Translations under genes and position numbers: made by a program
Notes under the pieces: model-generated
Told to the model about the DNA's origin: nothing
What the model saw: only the letters and a program-made list of their open reading frames with translations
The model's database searches: none
Shown: positions 39,447 to 48,959 of the stretch, piece after piece
Position numbering within the stretch: the first letter of the stretch is position 1
Layout: every line of letters begins with the position of its first letter
From: Prosthecobacter sp.
Lineage (GTDB): Bacteria > Verrucomicrobiota > Verrucomicrobiia > Verrucomicrobiales > Verrucomicrobiaceae
Assembly (NCBI RefSeq): GCF_034366625.1
Contig: NZ_JAXMIH010000030.1
Coordinates: 1-64,000 of the forward strand
Length of the DNA: 64,000 bases
Direction of reading: 5' to 3'

Positions 39447-40106
39447 TCAATACAGGCTTTCCGCCATTCCCACGGCTTCGTCCCCGGGAGCGCTGGCATC
39501 CAGCCACTGGGTTTCCTGCGCCAGCCCAAATTGTTTGGGCACCAGCCGGCACAGCTCGCGGAGCTGACGGTCCAGCTCGCGTGTGAACGACTCAATGGCC
39601 TGTGCGAAATGCCCGCGCTGCAACGGTTGCTGCGCCGCCTGCAGGCAGGTTTGCAAATGTATTTCCTGGATGAATGGTTCCAGCCCGTAGCCCACCATCG
39701 CGATGGCCCGGTCGGTGTTCGTGTCGATGAGCAGCATCACCAGCCGGTTTTCGCCACCTTTCTCCACCGCACTGGACAGACGCCCCCGGTTGAAGATCCA
39801 GAATGCATACGCCGTCAGCGGTGCTTGCTGCGGCACTTCCATGAGCACCGCGGCGATCGCAAGCTGCGGAAACCGCCGTTCCACCTGCGTGATCACGTGC
39901 GCCGCGCGCTTTTGCGCAAACGCACCCAACTGGCCGGTGGTGTCGGCAACCGGGCGCTGGAGCGCCGGGGCGATGCCGAAGGTGCGGTCCGCCACCTCCA
40001 ATGAAAAGCCGCACTGCCGGCAGGCAGCATCGTTTTCAATCGCGGGAGTTCGGCAGGCAGGACAACGCACAGGGCGATTGTACAGCCTGCCGCACCCGGC
40101 ATGCAA
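39447..40106 (-). CDS. TPM-domain protein with N-terminal zinc ribbon
   Basis: 219 residues; a GTG at 40070 would give a start right before RCPACRTP and may be the true one. The N-terminus is a zinc ribbon, CPACRTPAIENDAACRQCGF (two CxxC pairs). The rest resembles the TPM_phosphatase fold: AIAAVLMEVPQQAPLTAYAFWIFNRG, VMLLIDTNTDRAIAMVGYGLEPFI and a helical C-terminus. No membrane segment is evident. Role unknown; similar proteins are linked to membrane-protein repair, but that does not establish it here. Confidence 0.75.
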   Translation of the reverse strand: MHAGCGRLYNRPVRCPACRTPAIENDAACRQCGFSLEVADRTFGIAPALQRPVADTTGQLGAFAQKRAAHVITQVERRFPQLAIAAVLMEVPQQAPLTAYAFWIFNRGRLSSAVEKGGENRLVMLLIDTNTDRAIAMVGYGLEPFIQEIHLQTCLQAAQQPLQRGHFAQAIESFTRELDRQLRELCRLVPKQFGLAQETQWLDASAPGDEAVGMAESLY

Positions 40107-40109
40107 GTC

Positions 40110-41651
40110 TTACGCTTCTTCCCCCAGCAGTTCCTTTGAGGCTCGGTTGCCGCTCTCGACACCGCCGTTCATGAAGCCGGGCGATTCGCCGCTGGTGTGC
40201 TCACCCGCGAAGATGAGGCGTCCCTCAAGCTCTGGCGTTGCTGCTGCTCCGTAAACCCAGCAGTACTGGCCCACTAGCGGGCTGGAATAGCTGCCGCGCA
40301 TCGTCTTCATGCTCGGCCAGTTGAGCATCGTCTTGTTGCCATCAGCCTTGGCTTTGAGGCCGGGGAAGATGGTGTCGAGCTCGGCGATGTATTTCTCGAT
40401 GTTCTCCGGGCCGTACTGCGCGCCGATGCTGCCGCCCATGAAGTTGGTGATGATCCCGCTTTCGCCAGCCTGTCCGCGGCTGGTTTCCCACACGGACTGG
40501 AAGCTCTTGTCGGCATACACAGCACCGTTGCAGAACTCCGTGCGCCCGCCGAAGGGCTTGCGCCAGAGCCTCTCGGTGAAGCCGTACATGACTTTGAGGT
40601 TGGTGCCGTAGCCCATCTCTTGAATGCAGCGCTGCTTCTCCTCGCTGAGCTTGAGTTCCTTCACGCCGTCGATGTTGCGCAAAATGGTGAATGGCAGCGC
40701 CATGATGACGTTGGCATAGCTTGGCGTGAGCAATTTCGAGCCGGTGGTGAAGCTGAGCTTGATTTTTTCGCGCTCCTCCTGAATGCGCACGAGCCGGTGA
40801 CCGCTGTTGAGCTTCACCTTGCTCTGGATGGCGCGCTGCACCGCCGTGGGCAGTGTGTCGTTGCCGCCGCGCACGCGCCAGGCTTCATCACTGTCGCCGA
40901 AGACCTGGAAGCCGTCGCTGGTGTCCGGATTGATGAAGTCGATGAGGTTCAGCGCGGACTGCTTCTCCGCGTCGATGCCATACTCAGGCACATAGGCCAC
41001 CTCGAGCATCTGCACAATCCAGCGGTCGGCGCCCGCGCCGATCTGCTTGAGATAGTCCTTCAGGCTCACGTTATCGAGCTGCCTCGCCTTCGCGGTGTAT
41101 TCCTCCTTGTCGTCGTAAAGCCCCTCCGCATCTGCGGCGATCTTCTTCGCCAGCGGCTCGAAGGCGGCGATGACATCCTTGTCCGTGTAAAACTTCCCGC
41201 CGAAGTGGTAGAAATCCACGCCCTCATCGCCCTCCTTCAAGTTTTGCAGGTCAACGCCGAGTTCTTTCGCCAGGTCGATGAGATCTGTGTGGTTCGAGTC
41301 CACCAGTTCACCTCCCAACTCAACGAACATGCCATCCTTGTTGAAATCGCGCTTCGTCCACATGCGTCCGCCGAAGCGCTCCTGCGCCTCGTAGAGATGC
41401 ACTTCCACGCCCGCCTGCATCAGGCGGTAGGCCGCAGTCAGCCCGCCGATGCCACCACCGACCACTGCCACCGGCCCTTCGATTTTCTTTGAGGGTTTTT
41501 TCTCCACATCCTGGGCACGCAGGCCGAGGGCGGCGGAGATACCGGCAGCACCGGTGAGACGAATGAAGTCACGCCGCGTGCGGTAGGGCATGGAGGCTTC
41601 GCGCATCGCGCGCATGACGGAGCGGAACAGAGGAGTGCGGCCTGGATTCAT
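40110..41651 (-). CDS. FAD-dependent amine oxidase, Tat-exported
   Basis: 513 residues. The leader contains a twin-arginine motif TRRDFIRLTG followed by AAGISAALGLRA; the start may be 41651 or the Met at the MPYRTRRDF position. The flavin domain begins VAVVGGGIGGLTAAYRLMQAG with VHLYEAQERFGGRM, and ends with GRLIFAGEHTSGESPGFMNGGVESG, typical of monoamine-oxidase/phytoene-desaturase-like flavoproteins. It would oxidise an amine in the periplasm, producing H2O2; substrate unknown. The gene at 41729 is upstream on the same strand and may be its partner. Confidence 0.9.
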   Translation of the reverse strand: MNPGRTPLFRSVMRAMREASMPYRTRRDFIRLTGAAGISAALGLRAQDVEKKPSKKIEGPVAVVGGGIGGLTAAYRLMQAGVEVHLYEAQERFGGRMWTKRDFNKDGMFVELGGELVDSNHTDLIDLAKELGVDLQNLKEGDEGVDFYHFGGKFYTDKDVIAAFEPLAKKIAADAEGLYDDKEEYTAKARQLDNVSLKDYLKQIGAGADRWIVQMLEVAYVPEYGIDAEKQSALNLIDFINPDTSDGFQVFGDSDEAWRVRGGNDTLPTAVQRAIQSKVKLNSGHRLVRIQEEREKIKLSFTTGSKLLTPSYANVIMALPFTILRNIDGVKELKLSEEKQRCIQEMGYGTNLKVMYGFTERLWRKPFGGRTEFCNGAVYADKSFQSVWETSRGQAGESGIITNFMGGSIGAQYGPENIEKYIAELDTIFPGLKAKADGNKTMLNWPSMKTMRGSYSSPLVGQYCWVYGAAATPELEGRLIFAGEHTSGESPGFMNGGVESGNRASKELLGEEA

Positions 41652-41683
41652 GGCTTTGAGTGGGTGTGGAGTTCAACAAGAAG

Positions 41684-41708
41684 GGCGTGGCCCGGTGTGG
41701 ACCACGCC
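41684..41708 (-). terminator. Possible weak terminator/attenuator between two minus-strand genes
   Basis: GGCGTGG (41684-41690) pairs with CCACGCC (41702-41708), with an 11-nt loop. On the minus strand it follows the 41729 stop by about 20 bp and is trailed by CTTCTTGTTG, a poor U-tract. It probably attenuates rather than fully stops transcription into the amine oxidase gene. Confidence 0.4.
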
Positions 41709-41728
41709 GCAAAATTGGCACATTCAAA

Positions 41729-42814
41729 TTACTCGTCGTTCGTCGGGCCGATGCCGATGAGCCACAGCTTGATGAAGTTCATGATCTGCTGCTTTGTGAG
41801 CTGATTCGCATCGAGCTGATAGGTGATCTTGCTCGCGGTGCAGGAGTCCTCGCCGCCGACTTTCGCCATCGTATCCTGATACGTCACCACACCAGTGAGC
41901 GAGGGCACGCTATTATCCACGGCGAAGAACGCTTCTTCGTCATTCGCGCTCTTGAACGCATCCGCCTCGGTGCTGGACGGCTTGTTCTTGTCCTCGTTCC
42001 AGCGCAGGTTGAACTCATACTGGCCTTTGCCATTGGAGGCGCGGTTTGGATCCTCCACCCACTTGATGGAGCCAGTCACCACGTCGTCATATTCCTTGCC
42101 GTTGAGCGCGTAGTGAAAGCGTACGCCGTTGGTCAGCCAGTTGCCTGTTTCATAGTCGAAGTCGAGATTGCCCGTCACCGTGCATTTCGGGTAGCTCTGC
42201 GCCGGGCCCATCGCGAGCTGGACGTTTTCAAAGCGCATTGGGTCCACGTTCTTCACCTCGAGCTTCACTTCCTTGCCCTGGAGCTTGCGCACGTAGGACA
42301 TCACGCCGTCGGTCTTCTTGCCTTTACCGTAGAGCCGGCCGCCAAAATTGTCGGTGAAGGCAGGGGCGCGACCGATGGCATCAATGCTCACGCGGTGCTT
42401 ACTCTCACCCGCGCCTGCCAGCTCATACATGCCCTGGTTGTCGATCGGCACGGTGCCGACCCATTTGCCCACGGTCTTTTTCTGCGTCATGTTCACCGGA
42501 TTGAGCACGGCGAGATCCAGCGAGTAAAAAAGCTGGCCCGGCTGCTCCACGCTGCCGAGAATCTTGCTCGTGAGCAGCGGCTGGCGTTCGACCTTGCCCT
42601 TAAACTCCGTGGTCTTGCCCACGTTGAGCGCGACCTCATAGATGTCCTTCGCGCCTTTCTCAGGCTTGCCTTGGTCGTTTAGGCGTGTGCGGGTGTTGAA
42701 GGCGATGTTCACCGTGCCGGACACCGCGCCGGGCTGGGTGATTTTTTCCAGCTCTTCACCGTGAAGAACCGTGAGGGAGAAAACAAACAGGGAGAGGAGA
42801 CGAAGTGTTTTCAT
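41729..42814 (-). CDS. Secreted hypothetical protein next to amine oxidase
   Basis: 361 residues from the Met at 42814, which gives a signal peptide (MKTLRLLSLFVFSLTVLHG). The mature protein is predicted beta-rich with a repeated VxNPxN/VKNVDP style and conserved-looking blocks FNTRTRLNDQGKPEKGAKDIY and LTKQQIMNFIKLWLIG at the very end. No cysteines pair up obviously and no catalytic motif was seen. Family not recognised. Position suggests a link with the exported amine oxidase downstream. Confidence 0.75.
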   Translation of the reverse strand: MKTLRLLSLFVFSLTVLHGEELEKITQPGAVSGTVNIAFNTRTRLNDQGKPEKGAKDIYEVALNVGKTTEFKGKVERQPLLTSKILGSVEQPGQLFYSLDLAVLNPVNMTQKKTVGKWVGTVPIDNQGMYELAGAGESKHRVSIDAIGRAPAFTDNFGGRLYGKGKKTDGVMSYVRKLQGKEVKLEVKNVDPMRFENVQLAMGPAQSYPKCTVTGNLDFDYETGNWLTNGVRFHYALNGKEYDDVVTGSIKWVEDPNRASNGKGQYEFNLRWNEDKNKPSSTEADAFKSANDEEAFFAVDNSVPSLTGVVTYQDTMAKVGGEDSCTASKITYQLDANQLTKQQIMNFIKLWLIGIGPTNDE

Positions 42815-42890
42815 GATGGGTGTGTGATTTATCAGGCGTGCTGACGGACATCTTTTACGTCCCGCCTGTTCGAAAAGCTGTTCCAAAAGC

Positions 42891-43694
42891 TTAGCTTGTT
42901 TCCATTCTTCTTTTGAGAAGAACCCTCATCAGCCTCCGCGGCATCAGCCGGAACAGCTTTCCCGCCACCGATACGCCCAGTCCTGGAAATACACACGCCT
43001 CGGCCTGCCTGAGTGCTCGCAACGCCCGGCTTACCACCTGTTCCGGTGGAATGCGCAGCAGCGACTGGCCTTCGCGGTTCGTGTCCGTCCCGTCCTCACG
43101 CTTCGCTGTTTTGCTGAAATTCGTCGGTGTCGGACCCGGGCACACGCAACTCACCGTAATGTTCTGCGGAGCCAGCTCCACCGCCAGCGCCTCGGAAAAG
43201 CTCGTCACATAGGCTTTCGACGCCGCATACACTGCCAGATCCGGCATCGGCAGTGTGCTGGCGAGCGAACTCACGTTCAGAATACCCGCAGGCCTGCCCA
43301 GCTTTGGCAGCAGCGAGTGCGTCAGCATCGTCAGCGCCGTGATGTTCAGTTCGATCTGCGTGCGGGTCTTTTCCGTCGAAGAACTCGCAAAACTGCCGTA
43401 ATCGCCCAGCCCGGCGTTATTAATGAGCAGGTTGGGCTGCACGCCATTCTCTTCCAAGAACGCTACCACCTCCTTGCGGCCCTCATCTGTCGCCAGATCG
43501 GCCACACAGCAGAAAATCTTCGCGCTAGAGGCCGAAAGTTCGCGTTTCACCGCCTCCAGCGCGTCGGCACGTCTGGCGACCAACACCAGTGTGTCAGCCA
43601 GCGGGGCCAGTTGTCGTGCAAACTCGGCCCCGAGGCCCGATGACGCACCGGTGATCACTGCGCGACATTGGCCGAGGGCAAATCCTTTAGACAT
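42891..43694 (-). CDS. Short-chain dehydrogenase/reductase (YqjQ/DltE-like)
   Basis: 267 residues of classical SDR: AVITGASSGLGAEFARQLA (nucleotide site), NNAGLGDYG, catalytic Ser in LNVSSLASTLP, YxxxK in AVYAASKAYVTSF, and CPGPTPTNF. The C-terminal region with PEQVVSRALRALRQ and basic MPRRLMRVLLKRRME resembles the DltE/YqjQ group of oxidoreductases. Substrate unknown. It is divergent from the histidine kinase gene, with about 170-245 bp between. Confidence 0.9.
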   Translation of the reverse strand: MSKGFALGQCRAVITGASSGLGAEFARQLAPLADTLVLVARRADALEAVKRELSASSAKIFCCVADLATDEGRKEVVAFLEENGVQPNLLINNAGLGDYGSFASSSTEKTRTQIELNITALTMLTHSLLPKLGRPAGILNVSSLASTLPMPDLAVYAASKAYVTSFSEALAVELAPQNITVSCVCPGPTPTNFSKTAKREDGTDTNREGQSLLRIPPEQVVSRALRALRQAEACVFPGLGVSVAGKLFRLMPRRLMRVLLKRRMETS

Positions 43695-43939
43695 GTGCCA
43701 GCAGTAGCCAACGCGCGCTTGGCCAGCAACTAGCTTTCCAAGTCAGTTCGACGTGGGCGGGGGAGCAAAAGAGGGCGAATGAGGGTGTTTCCGGTCAGCG
43801 AAGGGGAATAGATAGATGTTTATTGAATTTACAGTTGTTATAACGGGTGCAAAATTAGTGACGTACCATGATGATCTCGGCTGGCTACGTGACTCAAGAT
43901 GTGTCCTTTACGGAGAAAAGCCGTCAAGGGGGAGTTCGC

Positions 43940-45490
43940 ATGTGTTCCTCTGCTTCCCCAAAAGGCGCGATCATGCCTGGTTTAGAGGAAAGTGAACGGA
44001 CAGCGCGGCTTTATCGCATCTCGCAGCGGCGCAATCACATCCAGACGGACCGGCTGTTTGCCAAATTGATGGTCATGCAGTGGTTGGGCGGGATCGTCAT
44101 CGCCGTGTGGCTATCGCCCATGGCTTGGAGCGGTTCTTCCATCCAACCTCTGTGGCACATATGGGCGGCGACATGCCTCGGAGGGGTGATCAGCGCTGCT
44201 CCGGTCCTGCTGGCGTGGAGACGGCCTGGGCGTGTGGTGACCCGCCATGTCATAGCTGTGGCGCAGATTCTGACATCCGCGCTCTTGATCCATCTGACCG
44301 GCGGCCGCTTTGAAACGCATTTCCATATCTTCGGCTCGTTGACTTTCCTCGCGTTTTATCGGGATTGGCGTGTGCTCGTGACGGCCACGGTGGTGGTGGT
44401 GGTGGATCACTTTGTACGCGGGGTCTTTTGGCCGCAGTCCATCTTTGGAGAGCTTGCAGCCGGTCAATGGAGGTGGATGGAACACGTCGGTTGGGTGCTG
44501 ATTGAAAATGTCTTCCTGACGATTTCGATTCAGCAAAACCTGACGGAAACGCTGGAGGTCGCCAAACGCCGCAGCCGGCTTGAAAGCATCAATGCGGAAA
44601 TCGAAAGCCAGGTCATCGAACGCACGGCTGAATTGACGGAGGCACACCAACAATTGCTGGTGACATCGCGGCAGGCCGGCATGGCGGAAGTGGCCACGAA
44701 TGTCCTGCACAATGTGGGCAACGTGCTCAACAGCGTGAACGTGTCGGCGGAGACCGTGGCTGGCAAAATCCGCCACTTCAGGATCGCCAGCCTGAAAAAC
44801 GTGGCCCAATTGCTCCGCGAACACGAACACCATCTGTCTGAGTTCTTTACGCAGGACTCCCGAGGCAAAGAACTGCCAGCCTACATGGTGCAGTTGGCGG
44901 AAAGCCTCGCGGAACCTCAGAAGGTGATTTTGCAGGAGATGAAGTCTCTTCAGAACAACATCGAACACATCAAGCAGATCGTGGCCATGCAGCAGGGGCA
45001 CGCCCGCACCTCGAGTGTGCTGGAAACCCTTCCCGTCGTCGAGATTGTCGAAGGGGCCATCAACATCAATAGTGCCAGCCTCACCCGCCATGGCGTGACA
45101 TTGGTGCGTGAGTTCGAGAAAGTGCCGCCGGTTCTGGTGGACCGGCACAAGGTGCTGCCGATTTTGGTGAACTTGCTCAGCAATGCCAAGCATGCGCTCG
45201 ACCAGGCCGGTGAAGACAAGCGGCTGACGGTGCGGGTTGCCATGGGTGGCAAGGACAGTGTTCAGATCAAGGTCATCGACAACGGTGCCGGCATTGCGCC
45301 GGAAAATTTGACCCGGGTTTTCCAACACGGCTTCACGACCAAGAAAGACGGCCACGGCTTCGGCCTTCACAGCGGCGCCCTGGCAGCGCGTGAAATGGGC
45401 GGAAAGCTCATTGCGGAGAGCGACGGCGTGGGCCGGGGCGCTGTCTTTACCCTGGAACTTCCATTGCAGACCACACAACCAAGCTCATGA
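43940..45490 (+). CDS. Membrane sensor histidine kinase
   Basis: 516 residues from the ATG at 43940, picked for the GGGGGAG ribosome-binding sequence 6 bp before it; ATGs at 43868 and 43973 are in frame. Five or six membrane helices (LMVMQWLGGIVIAVWL, HVIAVAQILTSALLIHL and others) form an integral sensor with the motif GGRFETHFHIFGSL. Then comes a coiled coil (ESINAEIESQVIERTAEL) and a non-standard H-box ATNVLHNVGNVLNSV, whose His is in HNVGN. The HATPase shows N-box NLLSNAKHAL, G1 DNGAGI and G2 GHGFGLH. The 4-bp overlap with the next gene points to one signalling pair. Confidence 0.9.
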   Translation: MCSSASPKGAIMPGLEESERTARLYRISQRRNHIQTDRLFAKLMVMQWLGGIVIAVWLSPMAWSGSSIQPLWHIWAATCLGGVISAAPVLLAWRRPGRVVTRHVIAVAQILTSALLIHLTGGRFETHFHIFGSLTFLAFYRDWRVLVTATVVVVVDHFVRGVFWPQSIFGELAAGQWRWMEHVGWVLIENVFLTISIQQNLTETLEVAKRRSRLESINAEIESQVIERTAELTEAHQQLLVTSRQAGMAEVATNVLHNVGNVLNSVNVSAETVAGKIRHFRIASLKNVAQLLREHEHHLSEFFTQDSRGKELPAYMVQLAESLAEPQKVILQEMKSLQNNIEHIKQIVAMQQGHARTSSVLETLPVVEIVEGAININSASLTRHGVTLVREFEKVPPVLVDRHKVLPILVNLLSNAKHALDQAGEDKRLTVRVAMGGKDSVQIKVIDNGAGIAPENLTRVFQHGFTTKKDGHGFGLHSGALAAREMGGKLIAESDGVGRGAVFTLELPLQTTQPSS

Positions 45491-48087
45491 ACAACGCAAT
45501 CGACAACCTCAACCGCCGCATCCTTGTCATTGATGACAATCACGCGATTCATGAAGATTTTCGGAAAATTCTCGGTGAGCCCGACGCTGAAGACGCGGCG
45601 CTGCAGGCGGCCGAGGCGCGCATCTTCGGCACCCGGCATGAGATGCTCTTTGAGATCGACACCGCCTCCCAAGGTGAGGAAGGATTGAAAATGGTGGAGC
45701 AGGCACTGGCGGAAGGCCGGCCTTACGCCATGGCCTTTGTGGATGTTCGCATGCCTCCAGGCTGGGACGGCATCGAAACGACGCAGCGGATCTGGAAAAT
45801 CTGCCCCGATCTTCAAGTGGTGATCTGCACGGCGTTTGCAGACTGTTCTTGGAACGAAATGCGGGAGCAAATCGATCCGCTGGACCGGCTGCTGATCCTG
45901 AAGAAGCCCTTTGACACCATCGAGATTCTCCAGATGGCCAATGCGCTGACGCAGAAATGGCTCCTGCTGCGGGAATCGAAAAGTGCGCTTGGCGATCTGC
46001 AGCAGATGGTGGGGGAGAGGACGCGGGAACTGGAGGCGTCCCAGGCCGCCGCCGTGAGCATGATGGCGGATGCCGTGCGCAATCGCGAAAAAGCAGAGCA
46101 GGCCTACGAGGATCTCAAGCGCGAGATGAGCGAGCGCCGCATGCTGGAGGAAAAATTTCGCGAGCAGGCCTCCCTCCTCGACAAAGCACAGGACGCCATC
46201 CTCGTGCATGACCTGCAGCACCACGTCACTTACTGGAACAAGGGCGCGGAAAGATTGTACGGCTGGAGTTCGGCGGAGGCGGTCGGCCGTTCGGTGGCGC
46301 AGGTTCTCTACAAAGATGAGGCCGCCTTCCAACATGCAAACGAACAGGTCATTCTGACTGGTGAGTGGGTAGGGGAGCTGCATCAGATCAGCAAGGACGG
46401 GCGGCATTTGATGATCGAGGGCCACTGGACCCTGGTGCGCGACGCTGCGGGGCAGCCCAAGTCTGTCCTCGCCATCAACACCGACATCACCGGACGCAGA
46501 AAGACGGATGAAGCCCTCAGGATGCAGGGGCGTGTGCTCGAAAGCATGGCGGAAGGCGTCGCTGTATGCGATGAGAACGGGCTCATTGTTTTCAGCAATG
46601 CCGCATGCAATGCCATGTTCGGTTATGACAGCGGCGAGCTGATTGCCCAGCACTTCTCCATCATCAAAAACACCCCGCCCGAGGAAAGCCACCTCGCCAT
46701 GGACGAGCTGTTCAGCTACTTGAGGGAGAAGGGGGCCTGGATGGGCGAGATGAGCAGCCGCAAAAAAGACGGCACTGCATTCGTCACGCGTTCACGCATC
46801 AGCGTGCTGGAAATCGCGGGCGTCAGATCCTTTGTCGCCGTGGTCGAGGACATCACGGAGAAGAAAAGCATGGAGGCGCAGTTCCTGCGCTCCCAGCGCA
46901 TGGAAAGCGTGGGGCGGCTCTCCAGCGGCATCGCGCATGACATGAACAACATCCTCACTCCCATCTTCCTCTCTGCCTTCATGTTACGCCGCGAGCTGTC
47001 CCCGGAAGATTATGAAAAAATGCTCGGCAACATCGAGACCAACGCCCAGCGCGGGGCGGACCTCATCAAGCAGTTGCTCACCTTCGGCTGTGACGCCGGT
47101 GGTCAGCGGCAGGTCGTACAGACGAACCGCCTCGTCAGTGACATGATGAAGATCATGACGGGAACCTTCCCCAAGAGCATCAACATGTCCTCCCGGACTT
47201 CCGACGAAGTCTGGCCTGTCCTCGGCGATGCCACCCAGCTCCATCAGGTGCTGCTCAACCTGTGCGTCAACGCACGTGACGCCATGCCTCTCGGCGGAGC
47301 GCTCGCCCTCACCACGGAAAACATCCGGCTGGATGAAAATTTCGCCGCCATGAATGTGGACGCTGCGCCGGGTCCCTACGTGCTGCTGCGCGTCACCGAC
47401 ACCGGAGAAGGCATTCCGCCCGAAGTCATCGACAAGATCTTCGATCCTTTCTTCACCACGAAGGAGACCGGCAAAGGCACCGGCCTGGGGCTCTCCACCG
47501 TCATGGGCATCGTCAAAAGCCACCAGGGTTTCGTCAATCTGCGCAGCCGCGTGGGTGTGGGCAGCACCTTCGAGATTTACCTGCCTGCCGCGCCGGATGC
47601 CGTGGTGGCCACCATCGCCGCTCCCGCCCCGGAAGCACCGCGAGGGCAGGGGGAGATGATCCTCATTGTCGATGACGAGGTAGCCATCCGTGATGTCGTT
47701 CAGAAAACGCTCATGGGTCATGGTTATCGGGTGCTCACCGCAGGAGACGGCACCGAGGCCATCGCCCAGTTCTCCGTGCATCGTGGCGAGATCAAAGCCG
47801 TGCTCACCGACATCATGATGCCGTTCATGGATGGCGTCACCCTCTCCCGCACCTTGAAAAAGATGGATCCGACCATCCCCATCATCGCCTCCAGCGGCAT
47901 GGGCAGTGCGAAGGGCCGGCAGGACAAGGCCGCCGCGCTCCATTCCCTGCAGATCAACACGTTTTTGCACAAGCCCTACACGGCAGGTGAAATTCTGACC
48001 GCCATCGGCGAGCTGTTCTCGAATAATAGAAGCACCTCCGGTTCCGAGATTGAAACGGGCGAAGGCACCCTCGGCCTCGGAGCTTGA
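45487..48087 (+). CDS. Hybrid sensor kinase: REC-PAS-PAS-HisKA-HATPase-REC
   Basis: 866 residues. Receiver 1 (ILVIDDNHAIHEDF, phospho-Asp in AFVDVRMPPGWDG, Lys in ILKKPF) covers about 1-150; a coiled coil; two PAS domains (DAILVHDLQHHVTYWNKGAERLYGW and VCDENGLIVFSNAACNAMFGY); HisKA with GRLSSGIAHDMNNILTP; HATPase with NLCVNARDAM, DTGEGIP and GTGLGLST; and a C-terminal receiver (ILIVDDEVAIRD, VLTDIMMPFMDG, LHKPY). It starts 4 bp inside the preceding kinase gene. The leading receiver is probably the target of that kinase. No DNA-binding output domain is visible, so the final acceptor is elsewhere. Confidence 0.93.
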   Translation: MNNAIDNLNRRILVIDDNHAIHEDFRKILGEPDAEDAALQAAEARIFGTRHEMLFEIDTASQGEEGLKMVEQALAEGRPYAMAFVDVRMPPGWDGIETTQRIWKICPDLQVVICTAFADCSWNEMREQIDPLDRLLILKKPFDTIEILQMANALTQKWLLLRESKSALGDLQQMVGERTRELEASQAAAVSMMADAVRNREKAEQAYEDLKREMSERRMLEEKFREQASLLDKAQDAILVHDLQHHVTYWNKGAERLYGWSSAEAVGRSVAQVLYKDEAAFQHANEQVILTGEWVGELHQISKDGRHLMIEGHWTLVRDAAGQPKSVLAINTDITGRRKTDEALRMQGRVLESMAEGVAVCDENGLIVFSNAACNAMFGYDSGELIAQHFSIIKNTPPEESHLAMDELFSYLREKGAWMGEMSSRKKDGTAFVTRSRISVLEIAGVRSFVAVVEDITEKKSMEAQFLRSQRMESVGRLSSGIAHDMNNILTPIFLSAFMLRRELSPEDYEKMLGNIETNAQRGADLIKQLLTFGCDAGGQRQVVQTNRLVSDMMKIMTGTFPKSINMSSRTSDEVWPVLGDATQLHQVLLNLCVNARDAMPLGGALALTTENIRLDENFAAMNVDAAPGPYVLLRVTDTGEGIPPEVIDKIFDPFFTTKETGKGTGLGLSTVMGIVKSHQGFVNLRSRVGVGSTFEIYLPAAPDAVVATIAAPAPEAPRGQGEMILIVDDEVAIRDVVQKTLMGHGYRVLTAGDGTEAIAQFSVHRGEIKAVLTDIMMPFMDGVTLSRTLKKMDPTIPIIASSGMGSAKGRQDKAAALHSLQINTFLHKPYTAGEILTAIGELFSNNRSTSGSEIETGEGTLGLGA

Positions 48088-48161
48088 ACCAGTGTCCGTG
48101 TTCACCTCGCGGTTTTTTGAGTGGAACTCTTGCTGCCATCGTTGAGCCTGAGCCGCAGCCC

Positions 48162-48512
48162 ATGACCATCAATCAGCTTTCCACACAGAATCCTTTCACC
48201 ACCAAGGACGGCAGCACCATCCGCAGCATTCTCGACAAGACGAATGCGCCCGTGCGGAATCAATCCCTCGCCGAAGCCCTTGTCCCCGTCGGCCAGCCGA
48301 CGGAGCGCCACTACCACAAGCTCAGCGAGGAGTTCTACTTCATCCTCGAAGGCCGGGGCAGCATGGAGATCGATGGTGAAACCCGCGACGTGAGTCCTGG
48401 CGATGCGATCCTCATTCCGCCAAATGCCTGGCATCAGATCACCGCATCCCAAACGCTGCGCTTCCTCTGCTGCTGCGCGCCACCTTACTCACACGAGGAC
48501 GTTTTTTTCTAA
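48162..48512 (+). CDS. Small cupin-domain protein
   Basis: 116 residues, a single cupin barrel. Motif 1 is TERHYHKLSEEFYFILEGRG (metal-binding His-x-His and Glu) and motif 2 is DVSPGDAILIPPNAWHQI (third His). Members bind a metal and act as isomerases, dioxygenases or sugar binders; the substrate is unknown. I chose the ATG at 48162 because the fold begins there. It lies 74 bp after the hybrid kinase. Confidence 0.9.
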   Translation: MTINQLSTQNPFTTKDGSTIRSILDKTNAPVRNQSLAEALVPVGQPTERHYHKLSEEFYFILEGRGSMEIDGETRDVSPGDAILIPPNAWHQITASQTLRFLCCCAPPYSHEDVFF

Positions 48513-48959
48513 AATTCATCTCAATGGCAACGAGACTCCACACCTCATGACAATCTGTGCGCTCTGGACAAGATTGCCGCCTATCAAACCATGAGCGCCC
48601 CCAGAAAGTCGAAGCAACTCGTGTATGAACTTCAGCCCTCGGGCGGATCGCCGAACGCAGCCTTCGTCACGATCACGGCCACATGGCGCGGCCTGCGAGG
48701 TCCGAGGCTAGCGAGATTCCAGCTCAAACACTCTGACAGTTCGGCCACGTCCCGCTGTATCTGACAACTTATTATTGTTCCGCTTGCGATAGCCTCGCGT
48801 ACCATGCTCCCATTGCCATTATATCAGCTTCGTCGCGCGGCCAAAATTTCTTGCGATTGATCCCTTGTGCCGACGTGATGACTGGCCTTGCCAAATCCAA
48901 TGTTACAGCTAGCTGTGGAGCGATACGTTGTAGAAGCACACCGCTAATGATTAATAGCC
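48513..48959. other. Intergenic region before the peptidase/MBL island
   Basis: About 450 bp. A plus-strand frame at 48591-48764 (57 residues, MSAPRKSKQLVYEL...) is open but has no recognised relatives; it could be a small protein or a remnant. From about 48765 the DNA is A/T-richer (ACAACTTATTATTG), a likely promoter zone for the gene at 48960, and the base composition change may mark the island's left edge. A minus-strand frame here looks spurious. Confidence 0.4.

Noticed and set aside
44111-46692. Minus-strand frames opposite the kinase pair
   Set aside because: Complete overlap with genes that carry all kinase motifs; no similarity of their own.
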